This document shows, piece by piece, positions 40,241-50,468 of a DNA stretch of 64,000 nt. Source of the stretch: Acidobacteriota bacterium. GTDB taxonomy: Bacteria; Acidobacteriota; Vicinamibacteria; Vicinamibacterales; UBA2999. The number at the start of each line of letters is the position of its first letter. Positions within the stretch are counted from its first letter, which is position 1. A program made the translations under genes and the position numbers. The stretch lies in NCBI GenBank assembly GCA_963169195.1, contig CAUJDN010000030.1, forward strand, positions 140,943 to 204,942, in the 5' to 3' direction. A model generated the notes under the pieces. That model saw nothing but the letters and a program-made list of their open reading frames with translations. It ran no database searches and was not told the DNA's origin.

Positions 40241-41272
40241 ATGACTTCCACTCCCACGAACGTCCTGGTGACCGGCGGGGCCGGGTTCATCGGCAGCAAC
40301 TTCGTCCGCTATGCCCTTGGCGCGCACCCGGACTGGCACGTCACGACGCTCGACAAGCTGACGTACGCCGGCCGGCGCGAGAACCTGCACGACGTGATGG
40401 ACCATCCTCGCCACACGTTCGTGCACGGCGATATCTGCGACGCGCCCGTGGCGGGTCCGCTGGTCGAAGCCGCCCACATCGTCGTGCACTTCGCGGCGGA
40501 AACCCACGTGGATCGGTCGATCCTCGCGGCGGGCGACTTCATCCGGACCGACGTCGAAGGGACGTTCGTGCTGCTCGAAGCCGCGCGGCGGAACGCGAAG
40601 CTCCGGCGCTTCGTGCAGATTTCCACGGACGAGGTGTACGGGAGCGTGGCGGAGGGATCGAGCCGCGAGACCGACGAGCTCCGGCCGAGGAATCCCTACT
40701 CGGCCAGCAAGGCCGGTGCGGACCGTCTGGCCTACAGCTACTGGGCGACCCACGAGGTCCCGGTCGTCGTCACCCGCGCCTCGAACAACTACGGGCCGTA
40801 CCAGTTCCCGGAGAAGGTCATTCCGCTCTTCGTCACGAACCTCATCGAGGGCATCCCGGTGCCGCTCTACGGGGACGGCGGGAACGTCCGCGACTGGCTG
40901 CACGTGCTGGACCACTGCCGCGCCCTGGACCTCCTGATCCATCAGGGCCAGAGCGGAGAGGTCTACAACATCGGCGGCGGCAATGAGGTGAAGAACGTGG
41001 ACCTCACCCACCAGCTGATCCGCCTGCTCGGGAAGGACGAGACGCTCATCCGGCGTGTGGAGGATCGCAAGGGCCACGACCGGCGGTACAGCGTGAGCAC
41101 GGCGAAGCTCCGCGACATGGGCTGGCAGCCGCAGGTCCCGTTCGAGCAGGGGCTCGCGGACACGGTGCGATGGTACCGCGAAAACGAGTGGTGGTGGCGG
41201 CCCGTGAAGGAGCGCGACGCCGAGTACCGCGCGTACATCGAGCAGCAGTACGGCACGCGCCGGGCGCACTGA
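40241..41272 (+). CDS. rfbB: dTDP-glucose 4,6-dehydratase
   Basis: RmlB/RfbB converts dTDP-glucose to the 4-keto-6-deoxy sugar, the second step toward dTDP-rhamnose and related sugars. The 343-residue short-chain dehydrogenase has the Rossmann motif TGGAGFIGSNFVRY, the HFAAETHVDRSI segment with the family catalytic residues, and Tyr-Lys in NPYSASKAGAD. VYNIGGGNEVKNVD also fits. The upstream gap has TAAGAT about 21 bases before the ATG. No rmlA, rmlC or rmlD is in the window. Confidence 0.92.
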   Translation: MTSTPTNVLVTGGAGFIGSNFVRYALGAHPDWHVTTLDKLTYAGRRENLHDVMDHPRHTFVHGDICDAPVAGPLVEAAHIVVHFAAETHVDRSILAAGDFIRTDVEGTFVLLEAARRNAKLRRFVQISTDEVYGSVAEGSSRETDELRPRNPYSASKAGADRLAYSYWATHEVPVVVTRASNNYGPYQFPEKVIPLFVTNLIEGIPVPLYGDGGNVRDWLHVLDHCRALDLLIHQGQSGEVYNIGGGNEVKNVDLTHQLIRLLGKDETLIRRVEDRKGHDRRYSVSTAKLRDMGWQPQVPFEQGLADTVRWYRENEWWWRPVKERDAEYRAYIEQQYGTRRAH

Positions 41273-41317
41273 CTCCCTCCTGTGGTCGGCGTTTCTCGTG
41301 GCGACCAGAGGCTCACC

Positions 41318-42304
41318 GTGACGGGCGCATCACTCACCGCGGGACCCATCCTGGTCACCGGCGCCGCCGGCTTCGTCGGCTCCTATCTCGTCGAGCTCCT
41401 CGTGTCGGAGGGCGTGGAGGTGGTGGGCTGGCAGCGGCCCGGGACGACGCCACTCACGACGGCCGCCGTGCGATGGATGGCCGTGGAGCTGCTCGATGCG
41501 GACGGCGTCTCGGACGCGCTTGGCGAGCTCCGCCCGTCGGCGGTGTACCACCTGGCCGGATCGGCGCACGTGGCCGATTCCTGGTCGCACACCCGCGAGA
41601 CCTTCGAGGGCAACGTCCTGGCGACGCATCACCTGCTCCAGGGCCTCCATCGCCGGAACCTGTGCCCGCGGGTGCTCGTGTCGGGGTCGGCCACCATCTA
41701 CGCGCCGGGGGCGGCGCCCATCGTCGAGACTGCGCCGATCGCACCTGCCAGCCCGTATGCCACCAGCAAGCTCGCGCAGGAGATGCTCGCTGCCCAGGCC
41801 TGGCGCGAGCAGGGAATCCCGGTGGTGCTCGCGCGGTCGTTCAACCACGTGGGCCCGCGCCAGACGCCGTCGTACGTCGCGCCGAGCATCGCGCGCCAGG
41901 TCGCGCTCATCGAGCGCGGTGCGCTCCCGCCGGTGTTGAAGATGGGCAACCTGGACCCCGAGCGGGACGTGATGGACGTGCGCGACACGGTCCGCGCCTA
42001 TCGCGCCATGATGGACGCGGCCACGCCCGGCGTGCCCTACAACGTGTGCGGCGGCCGGCCCATCCGCATCGGCGACCTCGTGGACCTGTTCCGCGCCCGC
42101 GCACGCGTGCCCATCGCAGTCGAGCAGGATCCGTCGCGCATGCGGCCCAACGACGCGCCACGCCTGGCGGGCAGCCACGCGCGGCTCACCGCCGACACGG
42201 GATGGCGGCCGCGGATTCCGCTCGAGCAGACCGTGGAGGAGTTGCTCGCCTGGTGGCGGACACAGATTGACCTGCCGATGGAGGCCGACCGAGGCCGCGG
42301 ATAG
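41318..42304 (+). CDS. NAD-dependent epimerase/dehydratase, GDP-6-deoxy-mannose reductase-like
   Basis: This short-chain dehydrogenase most resembles GDP-4-keto-6-deoxy-D-mannose reductases (Rmd), which make GDP-rhamnose. Visible are TGAAGFVGSYLVELL, VYHLAGSAHVADSW, the SPYATSKLAQE active-site Tyr-Lys and DVMDVRDTVRAYRAM. The substrate is not certain: the neighbour acts on dTDP sugars, and GDP-mannose dehydratase is not in the window. From the GTG at 41318 (AGAGG upstream) it has 328 residues; the track's GTG at 41282 has no Shine-Dalgarno. It lies 45 bases after rfbB and is probably co-transcribed with it. Confidence 0.8.
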   Translation: MTGASLTAGPILVTGAAGFVGSYLVELLVSEGVEVVGWQRPGTTPLTTAAVRWMAVELLDADGVSDALGELRPSAVYHLAGSAHVADSWSHTRETFEGNVLATHHLLQGLHRRNLCPRVLVSGSATIYAPGAAPIVETAPIAPASPYATSKLAQEMLAAQAWREQGIPVVLARSFNHVGPRQTPSYVAPSIARQVALIERGALPPVLKMGNLDPERDVMDVRDTVRAYRAMMDAATPGVPYNVCGGRPIRIGDLVDLFRARARVPIAVEQDPSRMRPNDAPRLAGSHARLTADTGWRPRIPLEQTVEELLAWWRTQIDLPMEADRGRG

Positions 42305-42553
42305 AGCACAGCGCCGGTCCGCAGACGGCGCGGGGAAACACGCACCCGCCCCTTTCTGCACATCGGCGGCTTCGTGTTTCCGGCGTCTGACTCATCGAAT
42401 TCACGCATGGATTACCGGCGGCTGCGGGCGTCCCGGAAATCGGCGCGCCGCCGCCCGGGCAGGCGAACACAAGGCGAAGCCATGAGACCACGCCGATTCT
42501 CGTGGGATTCCCCGGCGTGGAGGTGGTGGGGATCCTGAAGGCGCGTGACGGGC

Positions 42554-43705
42554 TCAGCGCCAGGCGGGGTCGGCCGTCATGCGGTGCAGCACGCCCGCGA
42601 TGAGCGCCGCGCGGACCGGCAGCGGATCCAGTTCCACGTGCTCGTGCAGCGCATGCGCGCCATCGCCGATGGCGCCGAGGCCGTCAAGCGTCGGGATGCC
42701 GAGCGCCGCGGTGAAGTTGCCGTCCGAGCCGCCGCCGGTACCGCCCTCGGCGAGGTCCACCCCCATCTCCGCGGCCACGTCGCGTGCAAGGCCGAACAGC
42801 CGGGCGACGCCCTCGGAGCGCTCCATCGGCGGCCGGTTGAAGCCGCCGCTCACCTCGAGTGCCGCGCCGGGCACCTGCGCCTTCAGCCCGCGGAAGGTGC
42901 GGTCCAGATAATCGGCGTCGGCCAGGGTGCTGGCGCGGACGTCCACGGTGGCCCTGGCCACGTCGGGCACGACATTCGGGCGGGATCCCCCGGACACCAG
43001 GCCGACGTTCACCAGCCTCCCGCGGTCGATGTCGCGAATGGCGTCGAGAGCCAGCACCTGGAGCGCGATCTCGCGGATCGCGTTCACGCCCCTTCGAGGA
43101 TCCACGCCCGCGTGGGCGGCCACACCGCGCGCCACGAGCTCGTACTGCCCGATGCCCTTCCGGCTGGTCTTCAGGGCCCCGCCGGCCAGCGCCGGCTCGA
43201 GCACGAGCACCGCCTCGCTGCGCGCGGCCTCCGACTCGATGAGCGCGCGCGAGGTCTCGCTGCCCTCCTCCTCGTCCGTCGTCCAGAGCATGGTGATGCG
43301 CGCGCCCGCGGCGGCCGCCAGCTCCAGCACGGCCTTCGTGGCGAGCATGCCCAGCGCGATGCCGGCCTTCATGTCGAGCACGCCGGGACCGTGGAGGCGG
43401 CCACCCTCGCGGCGGAGGGGCATGCGGCCCAGCTGGCCGACGGGCCAGACGGTGTCGAAGTGCCCGAGGATGAGGATCTGCCGGGATCCGGCGCCGAAGC
43501 GCGCCACCAGGTGATCGCCCGCCGTAGCCGCGGCCACGCGCGCCACCGCGCCTCCCATCGCGGTCAACCGATCGGCCAGGATCAGCCCGCACCGGTCCAC
43601 GGCGGCCTTGTCGTCCGTGGGCGATTCCATGGCGACGAGCGTCTCGATGAGCTCGATCATCCACGGCGTGTGGGCGTGGCAGTACTCCAGCAGGCGTCTG
43701 GTCAT
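42554..43705 (-). CDS. M20 family metallopeptidase (glutamate carboxypeptidase-like)
   Basis: The 383-residue product is a zinc-dependent M20 peptidase, closest in style to CPG2/ArgE-type enzymes. Metal ligands are visible in HFDTVWPVGQ, GPGVLDMKAG and TTDEEEGSETSR, and the late GTGGGSDGNF fits the metal-binding C-terminal part. A dimerisation-type lid is inserted between them. From the ATG at 43705 it starts MTRRLLEYCHAHTPWM; the longer ORF reads antisense through the neighbour. Substrate is unknown. It is divergent from the 187-residue secreted protein. Confidence 0.88.
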   Translation of the reverse strand: MTRRLLEYCHAHTPWMIELIETLVAMESPTDDKAAVDRCGLILADRLTAMGGAVARVAAATAGDHLVARFGAGSRQILILGHFDTVWPVGQLGRMPLRREGGRLHGPGVLDMKAGIALGMLATKAVLELAAAAGARITMLWTTDEEEGSETSRALIESEAARSEAVLVLEPALAGGALKTSRKGIGQYELVARGVAAHAGVDPRRGVNAIREIALQVLALDAIRDIDRGRLVNVGLVSGGSRPNVVPDVARATVDVRASTLADADYLDRTFRGLKAQVPGAALEVSGGFNRPPMERSEGVARLFGLARDVAAEMGVDLAEGGTGGGSDGNFTAALGIPTLDGLGAIGDGAHALHEHVELDPLPVRAALIAGVLHRMTADPAWR

Positions 43706-43714
43706 ACGCCTGCC

Positions 43715-43720
43715 TATAAT
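43715..43720 (+). promoter_or_regulatory. TATAAT directly before the 187-residue secreted protein
   Basis: A perfect TATAAT lies 7 bases before the ATG at 43728, so transcription would start at or near the A of the start codon. No Shine-Dalgarno is present, which again points to a leaderless mRNA. Confidence 0.55.
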
Positions 43721-43727
43721 ACTGGTC

Positions 43728-44291
43728 ATGCGTGGCGTGACCGGACTCGTGATTCTCGCGCTCACGGCGACGATGGCCGCACAGACACCGCAGCCATTCC
43801 CCACGCCGAGGAGCAGCCAGCCGGCCCCCGCCGCACCAGGGGCGCCGGCGCCGCAGCCTGCGCCGCCGGCTCCGCAACCGTCCACGCGCCCACCGACTCC
43901 CGCGCAGTCGCAGGCATCGACGCCCGGGTCACCCGGCGCGCCGGATCTGGGCGGCGTGCCGCTCTATCCGAGCGCGGTATACCTGACCTCATACGACGCG
44001 GGCCGCGGCCAGCGCTTCCACTTGTACGGAGTAATGCTGTCCTACGCAGACGCCGTGTCGTACTACCGCAGCGCGCTCAAGACGCGGGGCGACGAGCTCT
44101 TCGAGTCGCCCCCCACACACCAGTTCGAGCTCGGGCGCTTCCGCGATTCCGAGATGGCGTTTCCGCCCAGCGTGACGGTGAAGGACTACACGTGGGGTGG
44201 CTCGGCCGGCTACGTGAACCCGGCCCTGGGCGGTACGCCGGAGCGTTTCCCGACCGTCGTCCAGATCGTCCTGGCGCCCCCGGTGCGGTGA
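43728..44291 (+). CDS. Secreted hypothetical protein with Pro-rich N-terminal region
   Basis: I do not recognise the family. The 187-residue product has a signal peptide (VTGLVILALTATMAAQ), then about 50 residues rich in Pro, Ala and Gln. A globular C-terminus includes VPLYPSAVYLTSYDAGRGQRFHLYG and YRSALKTRGDELFESPPTHQFELG. The layout suggests a tethered or exported domain. TATAAT lies 7 bases before the ATG. A short GGGGCCT tandem repeat follows, before thiC. Confidence 0.75.
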   Translation: MRGVTGLVILALTATMAAQTPQPFPTPRSSQPAPAAPGAPAPQPAPPAPQPSTRPPTPAQSQASTPGSPGAPDLGGVPLYPSAVYLTSYDAGRGQRFHLYGVMLSYADAVSYYRSALKTRGDELFESPPTHQFELGRFRDSEMAFPPSVTVKDYTWGGSAGYVNPALGGTPERFPTVVQIVLAPPVR

Positions 44292-44314
44292 GCGGGCCAG
44301 GGAAGCCACTTCTT

Positions 44315-44350
44315 GGGACTTGGGGCCCGGGGCCTGGGGCCTGGGGCCTG
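44315..44350. repeat. GGGGCCT tandem repeat
   Basis: About three head-to-tail copies of GGGGCCT occupy the gap between two convergent genes. It resembles the GGTCTT repeat before tgt. Confidence 0.6.
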
Positions 44351-44358
44351 AGATCGAC

Positions 44359-46096
<1,738 letters not shown>

Positions 46097-46126
46097 CGAT
46101 CATACCGGTTTCCCGGCCCGGGGCGC

Positions 46127-47458
46127 CTACGTGGCGCGATCCACGTCGGCGGCCAGCTCGCGGACGCCGGCCGTGACGGTGACGTCGTAGTCCGGCTGCT
46201 CGTCCAGTCCTCGCAGCCAGTCGGGCAGGCCGGCCAGCTGGAGACGCGCGCGCTCGCGGGCCCCCGCAAGTGGCTCAGCGGCCCCGAGGCGGCGCCCGGA
46301 CCGCATGACCGGCGCCAGCAACGGCTCGCCCTCGGCATGCTCGGTGACGAGCCCCAGCGTGTCGCCGGCAAACCGGCACTCCGCATCCCTCCGGCGCCAC
46401 ACTTGCTTGCGTCCCGGCCACGTGGCCTTCTCGGGCGAGCGCTTCCGGCGGGGCCGGCCGTCGTACTCCTGCAACTTGTAGGCGCAGTCCAGGTACGGCC
46501 AGTCGGCGGAGGTGTTCATGCGGGTGCCCACGCCGAACCCGTCGATGGGCGCCCCCTGGCTCACCAGGTCCCGCAGCTTGAACTCGTCGACGTTGCCGCT
46601 GGCGAAGATCGTGATGCCCGGGAGGCCCGCCGCATCGAAGATGCCACGCACCTGCCGCGCGAGGTCGCCCAGGTCGCCGCTGTCGAGCCGCACGCCGCTG
46701 ATCGGGATCCCCTCGCGCGCGAGCCGCGTGGCCAGGGCCACGACGCGATGAGCGGCACGCACCGTGTCGTAGGTGTCGATGAGGAGCAGCGCATGGTGCG
46801 GTTGCGAGCGGGCGAAGCACTCGAACGCGCGGACTTCGTCCTCGTGCGCCTGCACATAGGAATGCGCCATGGTGCCGTAGACGGGCATGCCGAAGAGCCG
46901 CCCGGCCTCCGCCGTGGCCGTGCCCGTGAACCCCGCCAGCCAGCTCGCGCGCGCCGACAGCACGCCCGCCTCGGCCCCGTGGGCTCGGCGGAACCCGAAA
47001 TCCACGAGCGTTCGTCCCGGCGCCGTGATCACGCAGCGCGCCGCCTTGCTGGCCACCATCGTCTGGTAGTGCAGCAGGTTCATCACGCGGCTCTCGACCA
47101 GCTGCGCCTCCGGCATCGGGGCGACGATGCGAAGGATGGGCTCGTCCGGAAAGAACACGGTGCCCTCCGGCATGGCGTCCACGTCACCGGTGAACCGGAA
47201 GTCCCTCAAGGCGTCGAGGAACGATGGGGTGAACCGGCCGAGGCCTGCCAGGTACGCGCGCTCGTCGTCGGTGAAGCGCACGGTGTCGAGGTACTCGAGC
47301 ACCTGCTCCAGCCCGGCGGCGACCAGGAAGCTGCGCTGCGCCGGCAGCTTCCGCACGAAGAACTCGAACACCGCCGTCCCGAGCATCCCCTGCTCGAGAT
47401 AGGCCTGCATCATGGTGAGTTCGTAGAGATCGGTGAGCAGGGCGCCGGAAGGCGTCAT
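46127..47458 (-). CDS. pncB: Nicotinate phosphoribosyltransferase
   Basis: This enzyme converts nicotinate and PRPP to nicotinate mononucleotide, the Preiss-Handler entry to NAD. The 443-residue product has LLTDLYELTMMQAYL, FGFRRAHGAEAG, LIDTYDTVRAAHRVV, GVRLDSGDLGDL, FASGNVDEFKL and GVGTRMNTSADWPYL, all family hallmarks. The ATG at 47458 overlaps the stop of the nicotinamidase gene (ATGA), so the two are translated together as a salvage pair. Confidence 0.95.
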   Translation of the reverse strand: MTPSGALLTDLYELTMMQAYLEQGMLGTAVFEFFVRKLPAQRSFLVAAGLEQVLEYLDTVRFTDDERAYLAGLGRFTPSFLDALRDFRFTGDVDAMPEGTVFFPDEPILRIVAPMPEAQLVESRVMNLLHYQTMVASKAARCVITAPGRTLVDFGFRRAHGAEAGVLSARASWLAGFTGTATAEAGRLFGMPVYGTMAHSYVQAHEDEVRAFECFARSQPHHALLLIDTYDTVRAAHRVVALATRLAREGIPISGVRLDSGDLGDLARQVRGIFDAAGLPGITIFASGNVDEFKLRDLVSQGAPIDGFGVGTRMNTSADWPYLDCAYKLQEYDGRPRRKRSPEKATWPGRKQVWRRRDAECRFAGDTLGLVTEHAEGEPLLAPVMRSGRRLGAAEPLAGARERARLQLAGLPDWLRGLDEQPDYDVTVTAGVRELAADVDRAT

Positions 47459-48078
47459 CGCCACTCCTGGCCCGTGGTCGGGCCAGCCGGGCCGGCACCG
47501 GCGACCTCGTCGACGGAAGCGAATGCGGTGCCGAGCCGCCGCATCTCGGCCTCGGCCTTCGCGCCATCGTCGGCCTGAACGTTGACCGCCCGGCACGCAT
47601 CGCCCAGGACGACGACGGCGAAGCCGAGGCGGATGGCGTCACGCACGGTATTCACCACGCAGTAGTCGGTGGCCAGCCCCCCGACGAAGATTCGGCGTAC
47701 CTTCCTGGCTCGAAGCTCGTCTCCCAGCGCGGTGCCCGCCAGCGCCGAGTACGCCTCGGTGTCGCGGTCGGTGGCCTTGTGGATGTGGACGGCATCCGGG
47801 GGCAGCCGCAGGCCCGGCACGAAGGCAGCCCCCGGCGTGCCCGCCACGCAGTGCACCGGCCATGGGCCGCCCCGGTCCCTGAAGGAGCAGTGGTCGGGCG
47901 GATGCCAGTCGCGCGTGGCGAACACCGGCAGGCCGCGCGCGGCAAAGGCGGCCATGGCGCGGTTGAGTGGATCGACGACGGCTGGCGCATCCGGCACGGC
48001 GAGACTGCCGGTCACGAAATCGTTCTGCAGATCGACGACCACCAGCGCGTCGCCGTCCCCGGGGGTGATGCGGCTCAT
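47455..48078 (-). CDS. pncA: Nicotinamidase
   Basis: PncA hydrolyses nicotinamide to nicotinate, which feeds the next gene, pncB. The 207-residue product has the isochorismatase-fold motifs: catalytic Asp in VVDLQNDFVTG, metal ligands in DWHPPDHCSF, Lys in HIHKATDRDTEAYS, and catalytic Cys in GLATDYCVVNT. The ATG at 48078 gives the usual length of about 210; upstream in-frame codons overlap hrpB. pncA and pncB form a two-gene nicotinamide-to-NaMN operon. Confidence 0.95.
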   Translation of the reverse strand: MSRITPGDGDALVVVDLQNDFVTGSLAVPDAPAVVDPLNRAMAAFAARGLPVFATRDWHPPDHCSFRDRGGPWPVHCVAGTPGAAFVPGLRLPPDAVHIHKATDRDTEAYSALAGTALGDELRARKVRRIFVGGLATDYCVVNTVRDAIRLGFAVVVLGDACRAVNVQADDGAKAEAEMRRLGTAFASVDEVAGAGPAGPTTGQEWR

Positions 48079-48147
48079 CGCAACCTCGAACGCGATATCG
48101 TAGCCTGTATTCGCGAGCAGCTCCCCATCGACGGCCATCTGTCCGCG

Positions 48148-50442
48148 GTGCACGACGCGCTGGCGCGCCACCGTGCCGCGGCGCTGGTGGCGGCCCCCGG
48201 GGCCGGCAAGACCACGCGGGTGCCTCCGGCCCTCATCGACGCGGGACGCGTGGTCGTGCTCCAGCCACGGCGTGTCGCCGCACGTGCCGTCGCCCGTCGT
48301 ATCGCGCACGAACAGGGATGGACCGCGGGGCGCGAGGTGGGCTGGCACGTGCGGTTCGAGCGCCGGTTCACGGCCGAGACGCGGGTGCTCGTCGTCACCG
48401 AGGGCATGCTGACCGCCTACCTGGACGACGACCCGCTGCTCGGCGACGTCGCCACCGTCATCCTGGACGAGTTCCACGAGCGGAGCGTGCACACCGACGT
48501 CGGGCTCGCGCTGGTGAAGCAGGCGTGGCTGGCGCGGCCAGACCTGCGCGTGCTGGTGATGTCGGCGACGTTCGATCCGGCACCGGTATCACGCTTCCTT
48601 GGGAACTGTCCCGTCGTCGAGGTGCCGGGCACGGTGCATCCCGTGCGCGTGGAGCACGCGCCGGGCCAGTCCGTGGCACAGGCGCTGGACGAAATGCTGC
48701 CGGTGACCCGTGGACAGGTGCTCTGCTTCCTGCCCGGAGCCGCCGAAATCGAGCGGGTGGCGCGGGAAGCCGCGGGCGTCGCGGCACGCCAGGATGTGGA
48801 ACTCGTCCCGCTGCACGGGTCGCTCGACGCCGAGGCACAGGACCGCGCGCTGCGGCCCTCGACACGGCGCCGCGTGGTGCTGGCGACCAACATCGCCGAA
48901 ACCTCGCTCACCGTCCCCGGCGTGGCCGTCGTCATCGACACCGGGCTCCAGAAGGTGGCCCGCTACGATGCCGAACGTGCCATCGACGCGCTCGTGCTCG
49001 AGCGCGTGACGATGGACAGCGCCGATCAGCGGGCCGGCCGCGCGGCCCGCCTGGGCCCGGGCCTCGTGAGGCGGCTGTGGGACGCGCGCGACCGGCTGCG
49101 GGCGGCACGCGAGCCCGAGATTCGGCGCGTCGACCTGGCGTCCACCCTCCTCGGGATCGTCGCGGCGGGCAACCAGCCCGAGGCCTTCGAGTGGTACGAG
49201 GCGCCTTCGACCGAACGGGTGGCGGCCGCGCGCTCGCTGCTGGAGCGCCTCGGCGCCCTCGACGGGCAGGCCGTGACGCCACTCGGCCACCAGCTTCGAC
49301 GCCTGCCCCTCCATCCCCGTCTCGGGCGCGTCCTGCTGGCGGGCGGCGGCTCGTTCCAGGCGGCGGCCGCGTGCGCGTTGCTCTCCGAGCCCGGCACGCG
49401 CCCCACCGGCGCCGGCCGGGGATCGACGGCGTGCGACCTGCTGCCGCTGATCGACCGATGGCAGGCCGCCCCCCGTCGCACCCGGCAGGTCGCCGAGCAG
49501 CTCCAGCGGATGGCCGCGGGCGTGCTGGGCAGCGGCACGCAGCCGCGCATCGACGACCAGACGCTCTGCCGCACCGTGTTCCAGGGCTATCCGGACCGGC
49601 TGGCACGGCGCCGTCCGCAGGATCGCAGCCGCGTGACGCTGGCATCGGGGCGGGGTGCCGTGATGGGCCGCGAATCGCTCGTGGTCGAGGGCGACTGGCT
49701 GGTCGCGCTCGACCTCACCGCCGGCCGCGCGGGCGCGCACACCGAGGCGCTGGTGCGCATGGCCGCCGTGGTGGAGCCCGAGTGGATTGAACCCACGGCG
49801 CGGACGATCGAGCACCGCCTGGACGATGCCAAGGGGACCGTTGCCGCCTTCGAAATCGAGCGGTCCGACCGCCTCGTCGTGCGCGAGCGGCCTGTGCCAC
49901 CCGACCCCGCGGTGCGCGCACGGATCCTCGCACAGGCATGGTTGAGTCGCGCCCCTGACGAGTGCACGACCCAACTGCTGGCTCGCGCTCGTTTCGCGGA
50001 GATCGCGCTCGACCTTCCGGCGCTTGCGATGGCGGCGGCGGTGGATGCGCGCTCGGTCGGCGACATCCGTGTCGAGGACACGCTGGCGTGGAGCACGCGC
50101 CAGGCTCTGGGCCAGGGCGCGCCGGAGCGGCTGGACGTGCCGAGCGGTCGCTCCGCCCCGCTCGTCTACCGCGAGGACGGCCGTGTCGTGGCCGCGGTGA
50201 AGCTGCAGGAGCTCTTCGGCCTCGCCGACACGCCGCGCGTGGGCCGTCGCCGCGAACCGGTCACGCTGGAGCTGCTCGCGCCGAACGGCCGCCCAATACA
50301 GACGACGCGCGATCTGCGGAGCTTCTGGGAGCGCACGTACCCAGAGGTGCGAAAGGAGCTCCGAGGCCGCTACCCGAAGCATCCATGGCCCGACGATCCG
50401 TGGACGGCGACGCCCACGCACCGCACGGTGCGCAGGCGCTGA
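48148..50442 (+). CDS. hrpB: ATP-dependent RNA helicase HrpB
   Basis: HrpB is a DEAH-box RNA helicase of poorly defined role. The product has Walker A VAAPGAGKTTRVP, the DEFH box (TVILDEFHERSVHTD), motif III SATF, TNIAETSLTVPGV and QRAGRAARLGPG, then the HrpB C-terminal domain (PKHPWPDDPW). The start is uncertain. The nearest in-frame GTG is 48148 (764 residues), but the conserved LPID that normally precedes the P-loop lies upstream at 48121-48132, where no ATG, GTG or TTG is in frame for a long stretch. A non-ATG start (ATT at 48109) is possible. It overlaps nothing but the start of pncA's leader. Confidence 0.88.
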   Translation: MHDALARHRAAALVAAPGAGKTTRVPPALIDAGRVVVLQPRRVAARAVARRIAHEQGWTAGREVGWHVRFERRFTAETRVLVVTEGMLTAYLDDDPLLGDVATVILDEFHERSVHTDVGLALVKQAWLARPDLRVLVMSATFDPAPVSRFLGNCPVVEVPGTVHPVRVEHAPGQSVAQALDEMLPVTRGQVLCFLPGAAEIERVAREAAGVAARQDVELVPLHGSLDAEAQDRALRPSTRRRVVLATNIAETSLTVPGVAVVIDTGLQKVARYDAERAIDALVLERVTMDSADQRAGRAARLGPGLVRRLWDARDRLRAAREPEIRRVDLASTLLGIVAAGNQPEAFEWYEAPSTERVAAARSLLERLGALDGQAVTPLGHQLRRLPLHPRLGRVLLAGGGSFQAAAACALLSEPGTRPTGAGRGSTACDLLPLIDRWQAAPRRTRQVAEQLQRMAAGVLGSGTQPRIDDQTLCRTVFQGYPDRLARRRPQDRSRVTLASGRGAVMGRESLVVEGDWLVALDLTAGRAGAHTEALVRMAAVVEPEWIEPTARTIEHRLDDAKGTVAAFEIERSDRLVVRERPVPPDPAVRARILAQAWLSRAPDECTTQLLARARFAEIALDLPALAMAAAVDARSVGDIRVEDTLAWSTRQALGQGAPERLDVPSGRSAPLVYREDGRVVAAVKLQELFGLADTPRVGRRREPVTLELLAPNGRPIQTTRDLRSFWERTYPEVRKELRGRYPKHPWPDDPWTATPTHRTVRRR

Positions 50443-50456
50443 GCGTCCTCAGGCCT

Positions 50457-50462
50457 TATCAT
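50457..50462 (+). promoter_or_regulatory. -10-like hexamer directly before the M23 peptidase gene
   Basis: TATCAT lies 6 bases before the ATG at 50469. There is no Shine-Dalgarno; hrpB ends 26 bases upstream. The arrangement fits a leaderless transcript. Confidence 0.45.
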
Positions 50463-50468
50463 CTGTGC

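Noticed and set aside
37733-41269. 1178-residue ORF antisense to lptD and rfbB
   Set aside because: Shadow frame covering two well-supported genes on the other strand.
48065-48067. GTG at 48065 as hrpB start
   Set aside because: It is in a different frame from the helicase.
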